Assembly: GCA_023512835.1 (NCBI GenBank)
Contig: CM042086.1
Span: 14,272,309 to 14,336,308 of the forward strand
Source: Taxillus chinensis
Lineage: Eukaryota > Streptophyta > Magnoliopsida > Santalales > Loranthaceae
DNA: 64,000 nucleotides
Direction: 5' to 3'
The notes beneath the pieces were generated by a model. That model was not told the origin of the DNA. It made no database searches and saw only the letters and a program-made list of their open reading frames with translations. The position numbers and the translations under genes are program-made. This document shows, piece after piece, positions 13,511 through 24,880 of the stretch. The first letter of the stretch is position 1. Each line of letters opens with the position of its first letter.

Positions 13511-16500
13511 TCATTTGGAAAAATGCATGATCTGAAAATAATTTTTTTCAATCATAAATCTACAAAAGAAGTTTGACAAAAAATTTAAAATCATCATGAA
13601 CACACATACTATAAGAAAGGCAAAACAAAATTTATTATTTATATTATGAAAGTGATCATACATACAAAAAGGTATATAAGTAGCAATAATTGTTCCAAAA
13701 AAATCTAACTTAAGTCTTCTCAATCTGCCCCGAGGTCAGATTAACATTCCTTTTTCCCAACCACGAGTTGCCATGTTCAAGTAGGTCACTTTCTTTGTAA
13801 CCAGGATCCTTCCTCTCAGATTGGACTAGAATCCTTCCTCTCAAGATGCATGTAAGATATTCTTACTCGCAATCCATAGATTCATCCAACTCCAACGGAA
13901 AATCACAGAAATCATGGAAAACATTCTCCCAAAAAGCCATAAATGAGAAATAAAATAAATTGAATGTAAAATTTTAACTTATAAGGGTGTTCAGTATCTT
14001 GTTGGCCAAAATAATAGTAAATAATAAAAATACAAATTCACATAAATTAATATTTAAATAGTCGATATTAAATTCACTCACAAATATTTAAAATAAGCAT
14101 AGTCATTTCTATAAAATAATAGCAAATACTTGTATAATTAATTAAATTAGGGAGTGACGAAAAATTATTAAAAAAATAAAACACAAGGAGAAGATATGGC
14201 AGATATAAATTAAGGATTATATATATATAAGAAGTTGTATTATTAAATGGTCAAATAAAGAAACATTAGTTAGAGAAAATTTTAAAGAATAATAGGTTGT
14301 TTTTTTTACAGAAAAAGATAGAAAAATTGAGCAAAAGTAAGCCGAATCCAAGTGGGAATATATACATGCATTATATATATATATATGGTTGCAAGGATAT
14401 GATATCTACTATCTCGAAAGAGATCCAATGACCCTAGGCCTTGGTTTGGTGTATAGGGGTTCTGAATCACTGTCTCAACTCAATTCCGGCCCATGCATTT
14501 GGACCCACCTGCCTACATCACGTCTATCATATATAATTATTTTATGGGCGATTTTTTCTTTCAATAAAAAAACAAATTATGGAACAAATGCACCGCACAT
14601 CCCCACAGTTCGACCAAGGGGGAGGGAACCATTGAACCCCCCCTCCTAAATTAAAAAAAAAAAAAAACAGGCCTCAAGTATCAGGTAATTGTCCCCACAA
14701 ATGACGCCAGTCCCCTTCATGGTTGTAGCCATTTTCCAAATTTCAAACCAATCCCTTCACCTTCTCACAGGTCAACCCACCGATCCCCCTGTTTCTCCAC
14801 CCCCCACACACTGCCAAATGCAGAGGTGACGACTAATGCAACGTCTTTCCTGTTTTCGGTAAAACAAAATAATAATAATTATATGGCCATTCGGCACACA
14901 CAATTTTTAATTAACAATATTTGAGTTGAGGCCACATCCTTATCCGGAGTAAAAGTGAACTTGACTTTAGTTTTTAGGATTGTTTTCTATAAATTATATT
15001 TATTCATATCCTTTACGTGTATATATATATATATATATATATTTGAAATCATAATTATGGTAGTGTCAACAACGTTTTCCCAACTTCAACAGCTTGAATT
15101 TATAATCCGTGTAGACCATACAAATACACAGAACCTTGAGAATTGAATGTTACAACTTGGTATTGTTGTTGGATTCATGAATCATGCCGACAAATTAGTT
15201 CGTCTAATTTTCTTTAAAGTAGACATGACACTGACGTGCCTTAGTTCTCAAACGAATACACACTGTCGATTAATTAAGGGTCTTACCTAAGACTACAACG
15301 AAAGTCGAGTACAACTTCAAAAAATCTAACAAACAAGCTCGGGCATGTATATAAAACGAGTTTCCATATTAACTTATTTTAAAATATAATTTTAGTTCAA
15401 ATTTTAAATTTAAATTTAAAAAATAAAAATTAAAGAAAAAATTTTCATATTTAAAAGATTATTATTTATTTTTTAAATATTTTTATATTATATTTCATAA
15501 TATATGTGTATTTTTTATTAGTATAAATGAAAGAGATAAAAAAAATATAATTTAAAAGGATAAAAATAAAAAATATAATATAAAGGATAATAAATGTATT
15601 AAATAATATATTATTTATTAGATAAAAATTGTGAAGTTAGTGTCAATTCTCTAACTTAATTTATTTAAATTTGAACTGATTAAGTTTAAATATATATAGT
15701 CCAGCTCGACTACTTAAGCTTCCCAATTAAATTAACTCAATAAATATTTATATTAACTTGTATATATTAATAGTTTAATTAATTAAGCAGCATAAAATTT
15801 AAATAATTACAGTAATTAAGATAAAATTTCTCAACCACTCCCCACCATTATACCATTACGACCAACCGCCATCACCACCGTTATACACCCAGCACCATTG
15901 TTTATATACCTTTCACTTTTCTCATTATTTCACGTGCCACTCAAATTAATATTAACATGTATGTCCATATAGGTGGCCCACATAGATGTTAAGATAAATT
16001 GAATCAACAACTCAAATTAATGAAACTAATTAAAATTAACATGATTAATTTTGAAGACATTAACAATCTACACGGGTTTAAATTAGAATTAAAAAGCTAG
16101 CGAGTAAAAAAAAAAAAAAACCGAGTCCCCTAGATGTTATAAGTTTCAATGAGTTTGAAAGAAGTGAGCTCTTTTAAATGACCTAAATATGCATGTTTAT
16201 ATACATACTTTTTCAACGAAATTATTGTTTTACTCGAAATGATTCATATTCGGTGTGTAAGTTCTAAACAATTTTTTTTTTCTATATATGCAAGATAAGA
16301 GTTTAAAAAAATGTACGGGGCATTATTTCTTACAAATCGTTTTCTTTTATATTTTTATTTTTTTAATAATATTTTTTAAAAAAACTACCTCTCTTGCTCT
16401 CTCTTCATTTACTTCAACAAGAATACTATTTGTTCTCGTGTAATTTGATTGGTAACTTACACTTAATTTCTTGTGCAAGATTTGATCGGAGTCCTTCTAA

Positions 16501-17950
16501 CTACGAAAGAATTTCTTGACTTACTTGGAGGCTCTTTGTTGGGATACACATTATCTGGAGACTAGTCATGATGTTATATTAAACTATCTGCTAATTATAG
16601 TACATGAGCTAACTCAAAACAGGGATCATCCGTTAAAGAAAAATAAATATTATGTCACGTGTAATATATAAAATTCATTGACTTGACGTTAATTAATTTT
16701 TCTATCCTAATTAAGCAACGGTAACACGTTTAAACATTTTCTCACAAATATGAACCATATGGTAATATATTTACTATCTCTCCCTTTGTAAAATAGGGTT
16801 GATAGTTAAATATAAAATAAAATAACATGGTAATTACTATAATGAGAAAATAATAATACCATGTTAAGCCATAGTGAAAACGTGTTATTTAATTTATTGT
16901 CTCATGTTTATACATTGGAAAGAAAAAAAATATAAAACAAAATCTAAATAGTTATATAATTTGTCTCACATCTCTAATTTTGGAGAAATCAATAACCTTA
17001 ATAAGATGAAACAAGTCAAAAATGTCATAATGATGAGTAAAACGGATAATATTATGATACGTGGGATAATATTAATCTAATAAATATTAAGAGGATATTT
17101 TTGGTATAAAAATATTCTAATTAATAATTATTTTTTCATTTTAAATATTCTTAGTTTTAGGAGAAAATGTTCATTGAAAAAAACAACTCATATTTCTTTT
17201 GGATTATTTCCTTCTCATTAAAAACTCTCACATAAATAGCTTTAAAAAAAAAAAAAACTCCCCGACGAAGACATGCAAAATATGTCGTCACTGTCAGATT
17301 TTATTTTACAGCTAATGGTAATAATACATATTTGTCACTCTCGGTAAAAGTGAATCAATCTCATACGGTCAATCGCTTTGAATTGAAAGATTCATGTGAC
17401 GCGTTGTCAAAATAATAAATAAATAAAAACGATACACACATGTTTAAAAAAAAAAAACACAGTAAAATGCAGTGCACCCTAACTAAGATCCATCTTTACA
17501 GCATTAAATCAAAAGGATAAAAATTGGCATTTAAAAAAAAAAAAGGAAAATGGCACGGTGGCAAGCGCCAGGAATGTCTTATCATATGAACTGGAGTCTC
17601 AATGTGGCATACAATAAATGGGTTTTGCTATATCCGAATTTGCAGGGATCCATTTAGACGCCCCTCGTGCTTATTACCAATGGACCCCTTAAATGTTTTT
17701 GTTAATTAATTAACTTTGGAACAATAAATTCAAGTTCTAGAAGTTTCTTAACAAAAAAACTGATAACTATATACATATATTATATACACAAAATAAAACC
17801 GGGTTTTTTTTAATAAAGAAATGGGATTAAATTTTAATACAGTAATTAGTTTTGCCGAGCAGTAATTTGATAAATAAATAAATAAATAAATAAATAACCG
17901 GAGGCAGAGGCGTTTTGTATATAGACAGACATGGGGAGGGGTAACCGGGA
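13511..17950. other. Intergenic region, no supported gene
   Basis: AT-rich sequence with a (TA)n run near 15,020-15,045 and many poly-A runs. Short frames (14,389-14,649; 14,955-15,146) have no recognisable domain. Part of the first few hundred bases may be further CACTA interior, but no motif supports that. The last kilobase is the likely upstream regulatory region of the EBF gene; (AAAT)n repeats lie at about 17,872-17,895. Confidence 0.55.
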
Positions 17951-18057
17951 AATCCGGTAATGGGGAAGAATACAATGCACACGCGGGGTGATGTGATGCG
18001 ATATGGAAAATGGAATATGCAATGCAACGAAGACGCCTTCAAACCCATTTGGATTTA

Positions 18058-18066
18058 TTTATATAC
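18058..18066 (+). promoter_or_regulatory. Candidate TATA box of the EBF gene
   Basis: TTTATATAC lies about 30 bp before a CT-rich stretch (18,067-18,100) of the kind that marks plant transcription starts. If used, transcription would begin near 18,090-18,100 and give a leader of about 250 nt before the start codon at 18,351. The leader would also include a telo-box-like TTAGGGTTT at about 18,206. Confidence 0.45.
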
Positions 18067-18217
18067 TTCTCTCTCTCCGTCCCTCCTTCCCTCCTTCGTA
18101 CAGGGTACAGTTTCCAATCTCTCCTCTCTTCTTCTTCTTCTTCTTCTTCCTGCCTCTTTTTTTTTTTTTTTTTTTTTGTCGTGCCCTCTTTTTTGCCCTA
18201 CTCGGTTAGGGTTTCAG

Positions 18218-18244
18218 ATGCTCCGTTGCTCTCTGCTTCTGTAA
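18218..18244 (+). promoter_or_regulatory. Candidate upstream ORF 1 in the EBF leader
   Basis: An eight-codon frame, MLRCSLLL then TAA, lying between the candidate TATA box and the EBF start. Its ATG has a weak context (C at -3, C at +4). Its stop codon shares a base with the next upstream ATG (TAATG). Whether it is transcribed is inferred from the TATA position only. Confidence 0.4.
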
Positions 18245-19071
18245 TGCAATCGTCTCTCCTCTGCATAGCTCTTCTGCTCATTCAACAACCCCTTTCCTTG
18301 CTTCTTCTCCCTTTGGTGGTGGCTTCGTTTCCCGCGCATAAACAACACCCATGCCTACGCTCCTCAATTACAGCGGTGAGTTTTGTTGTCGTCGTCGTCG
18401 TTTTTCTATTGTCGTCCTGTTTTATCGTATTAATTAACCTTGGACTAGGGGTTGTAGATCCGTTTACAGTTTTTTTTCTTCTTCTTCCGTAAGTGGTCGA
18501 ATTTTGCAAACACGGAAGAGGGGATCAACTTGTTGGGTTACAATCATTACTTAATTTGGGTTTTCTTTCCCCTTCTTTTCACGAATCATGAAACGAGAAA
18601 CAAAAAAGAGCAAGATTTGCGATTGCTTGTTATGATATAATAAACGTTGTTAGTTATAAGGGTGGTGTTAATTTTTCGGAGAAATTTATGTTATTAGTAT
18701 TTCTGTTATAGGAGACAAATTGGATGGTTGTGCGGCACATTTCATGATGACTGTTTTAGTTGACATGGTTCGTTCTTCTTCTGTTTCTGCAGGCGAGGAT
18801 GACCTCTATAATCTGGGCTCGTTTTACTCCAACTCCATCGACTCCAGCCTCCATTTTTCGTTCAACCCCCATGTGGGTGTGTACTGCCCGCCTCGCAAGC
18901 GGTCTCGCATCAGTGGCCCGATCACATTTAGAAGAAGTTTTGAGGCGGCCGAGAAGCCTGCCATTGAGGTTCTTCCAGACGAGTGCCTCTTTGAGATCTT
19001 CAGGCGCCTGGATGGTGGAAAAGAGAGGAGCTCCTGTGCCTGTGTCTCCAAGCACTGGCTTAGTCTATTGA
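18244..19071 (+). promoter_or_regulatory. Candidate upstream ORF 2, spliced and overlapping the EBF coding start
   Basis: An ATG at 18,244 (G at -3) opens a frame different from EBF's. It stays open through the first coding exon to 18,375 (44 codons). With the same splice to 18,793 it continues in frame to a TGA ending at 19,071, giving 136 codons in all. It would cover the EBF start codon (18,351) and the first 100 or so EBF codons. I see no domain in the peptide, so any role would be through reduced initiation at the EBF ATG rather than through the product. Confidence 0.35.
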
Positions 19072-20714
19072 GCAACATGCGCAAAAGTGAGACTTTCAAC
19101 GATGGGAAGGAGGCACCGCCTGCTTCGAGTGGCGTTGAAATGTTAGGTGGCAACGAAGATCAGGAACTCGAGAGTGATGGATACCTTACGCGGTGCTTGG
19201 AAGGAAAGAAAGCAACGGATATGAGACTTGCTGCGATCGCAGTTGGAACTAGCGGCCGCGGTGGCCTTGGGAAGCTCTCTATCCGGGGGAGCAACTCTAC
19301 TCGTGGGGTTACTAGCGTTGGTCTCACTGCCATCGCTTCTGGTTGCCCTTCTCTCAGAGCCCTCTCTTTGTGGAGTGTCCCTTCGATCGGAGATGATGGT
19401 CTGATTGGAATCGCAAATGGATGCCACATGTTGGAGAAGCTCGACCTCTGCGAGTGTCCCTCCATTTCTGACAAGGGTTTGGTGGCAATCGCTAAAAGCT
19501 GCCCTAATTTGACTGCCTTGAACATCGAGTCATGTTCAAATATTGGGAATGAAAGCCTTCATACCATTGGAAGGTTCTGCACCAAGTTAAGATCCATCTC
19601 TATTAAAGGCTGCTATCTTGTTGGGGATCATGGGGTGGGAAGTCTTTTGTCTTCGGCCTCTTCCGTTCTGGCAAAGGTGAAGCTTCAGGACTTGAGGATC
19701 ACTGATTTTTCTCTTGCAGTAATTGGGCATTATGGCAAGAATATCAGCAGTCTCGTCCTGTCTGGCCTCCAGCTCGTGAGCGAGAAGGGCTTCTGGGTTA
19801 TGGGCAATGCTCGGGGTCTGCAGATGCTGGCCTCTTTAACCATTACCTCTTGTCGAGGTATAACAAATGTGAGTCTTGAAGCCATGGGAAGGGGTTGCGC
19901 AAACCTGAGGCATATGTTTCTTCGAAAGTGCTGCTTCGTATCAGATGAAGGTCTCGCAGCTTTTGTCAAAGCTGTTGGATCACTTGAGAGCCTGCAGTTG
20001 GAGGAGTGTAATCGATTCACTCAAAACGGAGTAGTTGGTGCCCTCTCAAACTGTGGATCAAAGTTTAAGTCCCTTTCCCTCATAAAGTGCATGGGAATTA
20101 CAGACTTGAACTCGGAACTTCCTATAAGCCCTCCCTGCAAGTCTCTTAGAACCCTCTCCATCCGAAATTGCCCGAGATTTGGTGCTTCTAGCTTGACTTT
20201 GATTGGAAAGTTGTGCCCCCATCTACAGAATCTAGACCTTAGCGGCCTTTGTGGGATTACCAATGATGGGCTATTGCCACTTCTTCATAGTTGTGAGGAA
20301 GGCCTCCTCAGTGTAAATCTCAGTGGCTGCTTAAACCTGACCGATGAGGTTATTTTTGATTTGGCTAGACTACACGGTAGTACACTTCAGCTTCTGAATC
20401 TTGATGGCTGTAGTAAACTTACCGATGCTAGCCTGTTGGCTATTGCCGGAAATTGCCCATTACTCAGTGATCTCGATGTGTCAAGATGTGCAGTCACTGA
20501 TTCTGGTGTTGCTGCTCTGTCCTGTGAGGAGCAGCTCAATTTGCAAGTCCTTTCCCTTTCTGGTTGCTCAAAAATATCAAATGGAAGCATGCCTTTTCTG
20601 AGAAAAATGGGCAATTCTCTGGTGGGTTTGAATCTCCAGCACTGCAATTCAATCAGCAGCAGCGTGGTTGAGCTGCTCGTGGGGAGCTTGTGGAGATGTG
20701 ATATCCTTTTCTAA
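18351..20714 (+). CDS. EBF1: EIN3-binding F-box protein (EBF1/EBF2 type)
   Basis: Substrate-recognition subunit of an SCF E3 ubiquitin ligase that sends the ethylene transcription factors EIN3/EIL to the proteasome in the nucleus. Coding exons are 18,351-18,375 and 18,793-20,714, joined by a GT-AG phase-1 intron, for 648 aa. The first exon gives MPTLLNYS and the junction codon gives G, reproducing the family's typical start; an upstream TTG at 18,720 is not a start. Visible parts: basic PPRKRSR motif at residues 41-47, F-box at about 66-105 (LPDECLFEIFRRL...CVSKHWLSLL), then leucine-rich repeats from about 150 to the end (repeated C..L..L.L..C..I.D.GL). The C-terminus WRCDILF closely matches the WRCD-x-L ending of EBF proteins. 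Length fits Arabidopsis EBF1/2 (just over 620 aa). I cannot separate EBF1 from EBF2. Confidence 0.97.
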
Positions 20715-21530
20715 ATGTAGAGGTAGCTGTGAAGAAAATCAAAGAAATTCAAAAGTCGGTACTGTTTTATGGATTCATGAAGCATGGAGTTAATATGTTC
20801 AGATAACGCGGTAGCTGCAGCTTGAACAGTTGTTTTTCCAGCCCATGATGGATGGTCTTTGCTTGTAGTCTGGTGGCGCGGTTCTTCTTCAGGGGCCTTA
20901 GTATACCCCTTCTCCATCACGTTTTTTTTTGCAGGTTTCCGGCACATGGAAACCTGTTAGAACTGTTTATTCTCCTCCCACTAATGGGAGGTAGAATCTT
21001 TCACGGCTATTGTTCCTGGAGAATTAAGATCCGCAACCCTGGTTTCAGCTCATTCCACTCATGGCCAGTGTTCCATGTCATGTTTTGTTGGGTCCAGATA
21101 TTTAGTTGCCAGATGTTCACCTCGAGCCCAGACTGAGCTTTTATCCATTTTCACTCTTCGAGGACTGTATTATGAGTCAGTTCATGCTAGATTTCCATGT
21201 GTTTGCTGTTTGGAAGGGTCTTTTGTATGTTTGACATCCTTTTCAAGGTTTATGGTCCTTTTGCCATAGTAAATGAGTTCTTAGTTGGTTGCCTTGTGCA
21301 GTTCCAGTGTGGGGGGTGCTTCTGTGATATAGGGCTCTACAGCAGTGGCTGCTTAGCACAGCAATCTTGTTTTCGGTTGCTTTTTTCCTGCTGGGTCCTC
21401 TATATTTACAGGCTTCTTCTGTTTTGTGTATTGTTCTCTGCAACTACTTCGCTACATGAAAATGTATCTGGTCTTGGCTCCTGTGTCTTGTATTTCTTGT
21501 TTTATTTTGAATGATATGCTTGATATGTAC
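20715..21530 (+). other. Probable long 3' untranslated region of EBF
   Basis: About 800 bp after the stop codon, T-rich on the coding strand with many TTTT-TTTTTT runs and clearly less AT-extreme than the following intergenic DNA. EBF1/EBF2 mRNAs are known for long 3' UTRs with poly-U motifs through which EIN2 represses their translation, and the composition here fits that. A perfect hairpin lies at 20,974-20,991. Short frames in the region show no conserved domain. The 3' end is an estimate from the composition change near 21,530. Confidence 0.55.
20974..20991 (+). other. Small perfect hairpin in the EBF 3' UTR
   Basis: CCTCCCA-CTAA-TGGGAGG: a seven-base-pair stem with a four-base loop, in RNA-sense orientation about 260 nt after the EBF stop. 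It is not followed by a U-tract, so it is not a terminator. Confidence 0.5.
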
Positions 21531-23683
21531 TAAAATCCCTAACTAATCTGACTACGTTTATTAATAATATTTTCTAATATATAAATTAAAATAGTGAAAG
21601 TCCTTAATCGAGGTGCACCCAATTGGCAATTGCCCATGCGAGAACGGAGTGCTTTTTTTTTTTCACCTATTAGTATCACTCTGTTCTTTAAAAATAAGGG
21701 ATTTGTTTTTCCTTCCTTTTTCCTGACAGAATCTCCCATCCAAACAGGCCCTTAAGATATTTTAAAAGCATACTAACAAGCTAGATTTGCAATCCTTGTG
21801 TAGGTACATTTAGAACAGGTTCATTGAATGAATGGACTTATGGTATGGCAAACAGGCCACTCTTGACGTGGAATTAAAGACGACGTTTTCTTCGCCCCTT
21901 GTCTTTTTACTCAAGTGAACTGCACACCTTTTGTGCATACAAATAATCCACCTATTATATTAAAACAAAGTTGGAAGCTTTATGGGTCAACTTAATCATT
22001 ACTCATAATAAATCACAATCTCCTGTATTGTGAGACACCTTTGCTGCCAAAAAGCTTTACTAACATTTTAAAAGTTATCTTCTATTGAACAAAAGTCTAC
22101 AATCCCTAATTCAGTAAATTAGTGTTATAAAACGTCAAAAACATTGTGTAATTGCTCCAATATTACGAAGGCTGCCACGCAAAGATTACTCTTATGTCAA
22201 CCTTTTGGTTAAAAAGAGACGTCAACACTATGGTTTATGCAAAATTTCAAGGATTTTGAAAGATAAATATACCACTAAAACCATTTTACTTTGATGCTGA
22301 ATTCTAAAAAACCCACTAAAAAATAAAAAAAAATCAGTGTATGTCAATAAGTAGCATGCCTATTTAAGCATGTAACCTTTTTTTGGTGCTTTGAATGTGA
22401 CTCTGCTAGGTGGTTTTAATGCAGAGATAAGTTCGGAATATAGTGATGATTCATGAATGTCACGTTTTGGTGTTGGGTATGAGTATGACTTAAATTTTAC
22501 TTTTTGATGAATACAAGAAATCTGACATTAATTTCATCAGTTCAAGCTTAAACACAATCTTTAACACCCTCCGATAATTCCATTATCTTAATAAAAAATT
22601 AAAAATAAACATAATTTTAAAAGTAATAACAAATGTGCGTCATAATTCCTTTTAAAAAAGATAAACGCATCGTCATTTATTTATTTACAACGGAAAGCCT
22701 GAGCCAAACTTCAAAACATGTATTTTGGCCAGTTTTACCATTGATTGCAAAATTTAATTTATAGTGTTTTATTTAATTTTTAATTTGTAGTCATTCGTGA
22801 TTAAAAATGTACGGGTAGGGTATCATTGAAAAAAAAAGTATTATATTCAAAAGAACATGTATATGCATACAGAGAGCCGGTTAGCTATGACTTAAACGAG
22901 CTTAACTTATTTAACATTTCATGAAATTTTGGGACGAGTTTTAAATCAAACTTGTGTTCAGGCTCATTTTAGGCTCACGAATTTGTTTGCATTTGGCTCG
23001 TTTAAGTTTTTCTTTAAGGCTTAGCTTGCCTAAATTCGTCTGGACTCTAGACTCAACTCAGCTTAAATTTTAAATTTTAAATTTTAGTTTAAATTATTTT
23101 TTAAAAATATAATATTAATTTATTTAATATCAAATTATTAAATTTAATATTAATATAATAAGTTAATAATTTAAAAATATTAATATAAATTAATCAATAT
23201 AAACAAAATAAATTAATATAACCACATGTGGACTCATTAAGTTTACTAGCTGAAAACTATTAACTATTAAGCTTGGCCTCAAGTTCATTAAGTTCATAAG
23301 CTTTGTATAATAGACTCGGGTTCGGGCTCACCCAAAATGAGTAATGAGTTGGTCCCAAACCATTTGGCTCATTAATAACCTTATTCATACTTACACAAAA
23401 AGAAAAGGGCATCATTACATAAAACTTAAGTAGATGAATCAATTATACGATTGCCATTTTATGCATTGTATTTCATGAAGCGATAACATTGATAATAAAT
23501 GAAGATGAGTGATGTTTTGGTAATAAATTAAAAATTAATAAATAATTTTTATTTATGCATTTTTGATGGACTATGAAAATGACACTTTGTATTTGTACAA
23601 ATACACTTATCTATGGTTGATTGGCATCTCATCATCAAAATCATTATCACACACATGAGTGCACACACACAAACACATACACG

Positions 23684-23725
<42 letters not shown>

Positions 23726-24595
23726 TTTAAAATAATGACACAAATTACCAAAATCACTCTTAAGAGTTTTGAAGTCCAAATTAGACTTAATTATAGTCAA
23801 AATGATTATATTAATAACTATATTAACATCAAGATATTATCAATACCATTTGAAAACTATATCATAATTTAACCTAAATAACCTAAATACTAGTTTTTAT
23901 AATTTATTTATGTTTGAATATCATAACATAACATATTATTAACTTAATTAATACTCTACAATAATATTCTTTACCAAATTTATTGGAGATAGTCCTGAAA
24001 ATACCTATCAACTTACTTTGTCGAACATAAAACAAGATATAATATTATAAACATCATAAGATTCATTAGGATATAGTTAAGGTAAATACACATGCAATGA
24101 TAACATTTGAATAAGATATTTAACAACATAAGAAAATAAATCTTGTAAGTATAACTCTGATAAAAAAAATTTATTTACTCCTAATCAATATTCATGTGAA
24201 TATTTTTATGAATGTTCATAAATAATTTACGAATACTATAGTTATATATTCGCAAGTATATTCGCCAATAATACTATTTATTAACGAATAGACAAGGGTG
24301 GCACTAGGTGTACGTGAGGGTGTGTAGATGCACGCTATGGCCTGACCTGTCTTTTAAAATAATAATAAATAAAAAATTAGTTAAATATAAAAAAATCAAG
24401 ATTATTGGTTGTTTGGTTAGTTAAATATTATGAATGTATTCATATTTGGATTATTGCTTGCATTTGGCTGGTTAGCATTAAATAATTTGTTCTAAATTTT
24501 TGATTAGTGTTGAATAATTTCACCTCTGACCGATAATCATTTTTCTATTCAAATAATTTGTATTGGATTTCTGATACGGTTGATTTTGGCTTTCT
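21531..24595. other. Intergenic region, no supported gene
   Basis: AT-rich sequence without a supportable coding frame. A (TA)n run lies at about 23,686-23,723, preceded by a CA-rich stretch. The open frames on both strands there are translations of the microsatellite. Confidence 0.6.
23686..23723. repeat. (TA)n microsatellite
   Basis: About 38 bp of AT dinucleotides preceded by an ACACAC-rich segment. Confidence 0.9.
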
Positions 24596-24872
24596 TAGTG
24601 ATGGCAATTCTAGCCTGCCCCGCCCCAACCGAATCCCGACTCAGGCACTTTTTCCCCGCCCCGCCCCGCCCCGATGAGATAACGGGGCGGTCACGGGTAT
24701 TGGCCGCCCCGCCCCAACTCGATAATTTAACAGATTTTTTAACAGTTTTGCTTTTAAATACCTGCCCCGACCCGCCGCACTCATTTGTCCCGTCCCGCCC
24801 CGACTCGAACTCATCCGGGGCAGGCTCGGGTCACCCACTACCCGGTCCTGACCCGCCCCGTTGCCATCCCTA
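24596..24872. mobile_element. hAT-type MITE with 8-bp target-site duplication
   Basis: A 277-bp element bounded by TAGTGATGGCAA at the left and TTGCCATCCCTA at the right, which are inverted repeats with one mismatch. It is flanked on both sides by the identical octamer GGCTTTCT (24,588-24,595 and 24,873-24,880). An 8-bp duplication with short terminal repeats is diagnostic of hAT insertions. The interior is very GC-rich (CCCCGCCCCGCC-like words), in sharp contrast to its surroundings, and has no transposase. A longer diverged relative lies at 2742-3386 in the opposite orientation. The near-perfect duplication suggests a fairly recent insertion. Confidence 0.85.
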
Positions 24873-24880
24873 GGCTTTCT

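Noticed and set aside
18010..18492. 160-codon frame over the EBF leader
   Set aside because: Low-complexity Leu/Ser/Phe from CT-rich sequence; it begins upstream of the candidate TATA box and reads through the EBF intron donor.
18720..18792. EBF start within the second exon (MDGCAAHF...)
   Set aside because: The first codon is TTG and the segment is intron. The spliced exon at 18,351 gives the conserved MPT-LNYSG start.
23549..23872. Open frames on both strands rich in Tyr/Ile/Thr/His
   Set aside because: Translations of the (TA)n and (CA)n microsatellite at about 23,650-23,723.
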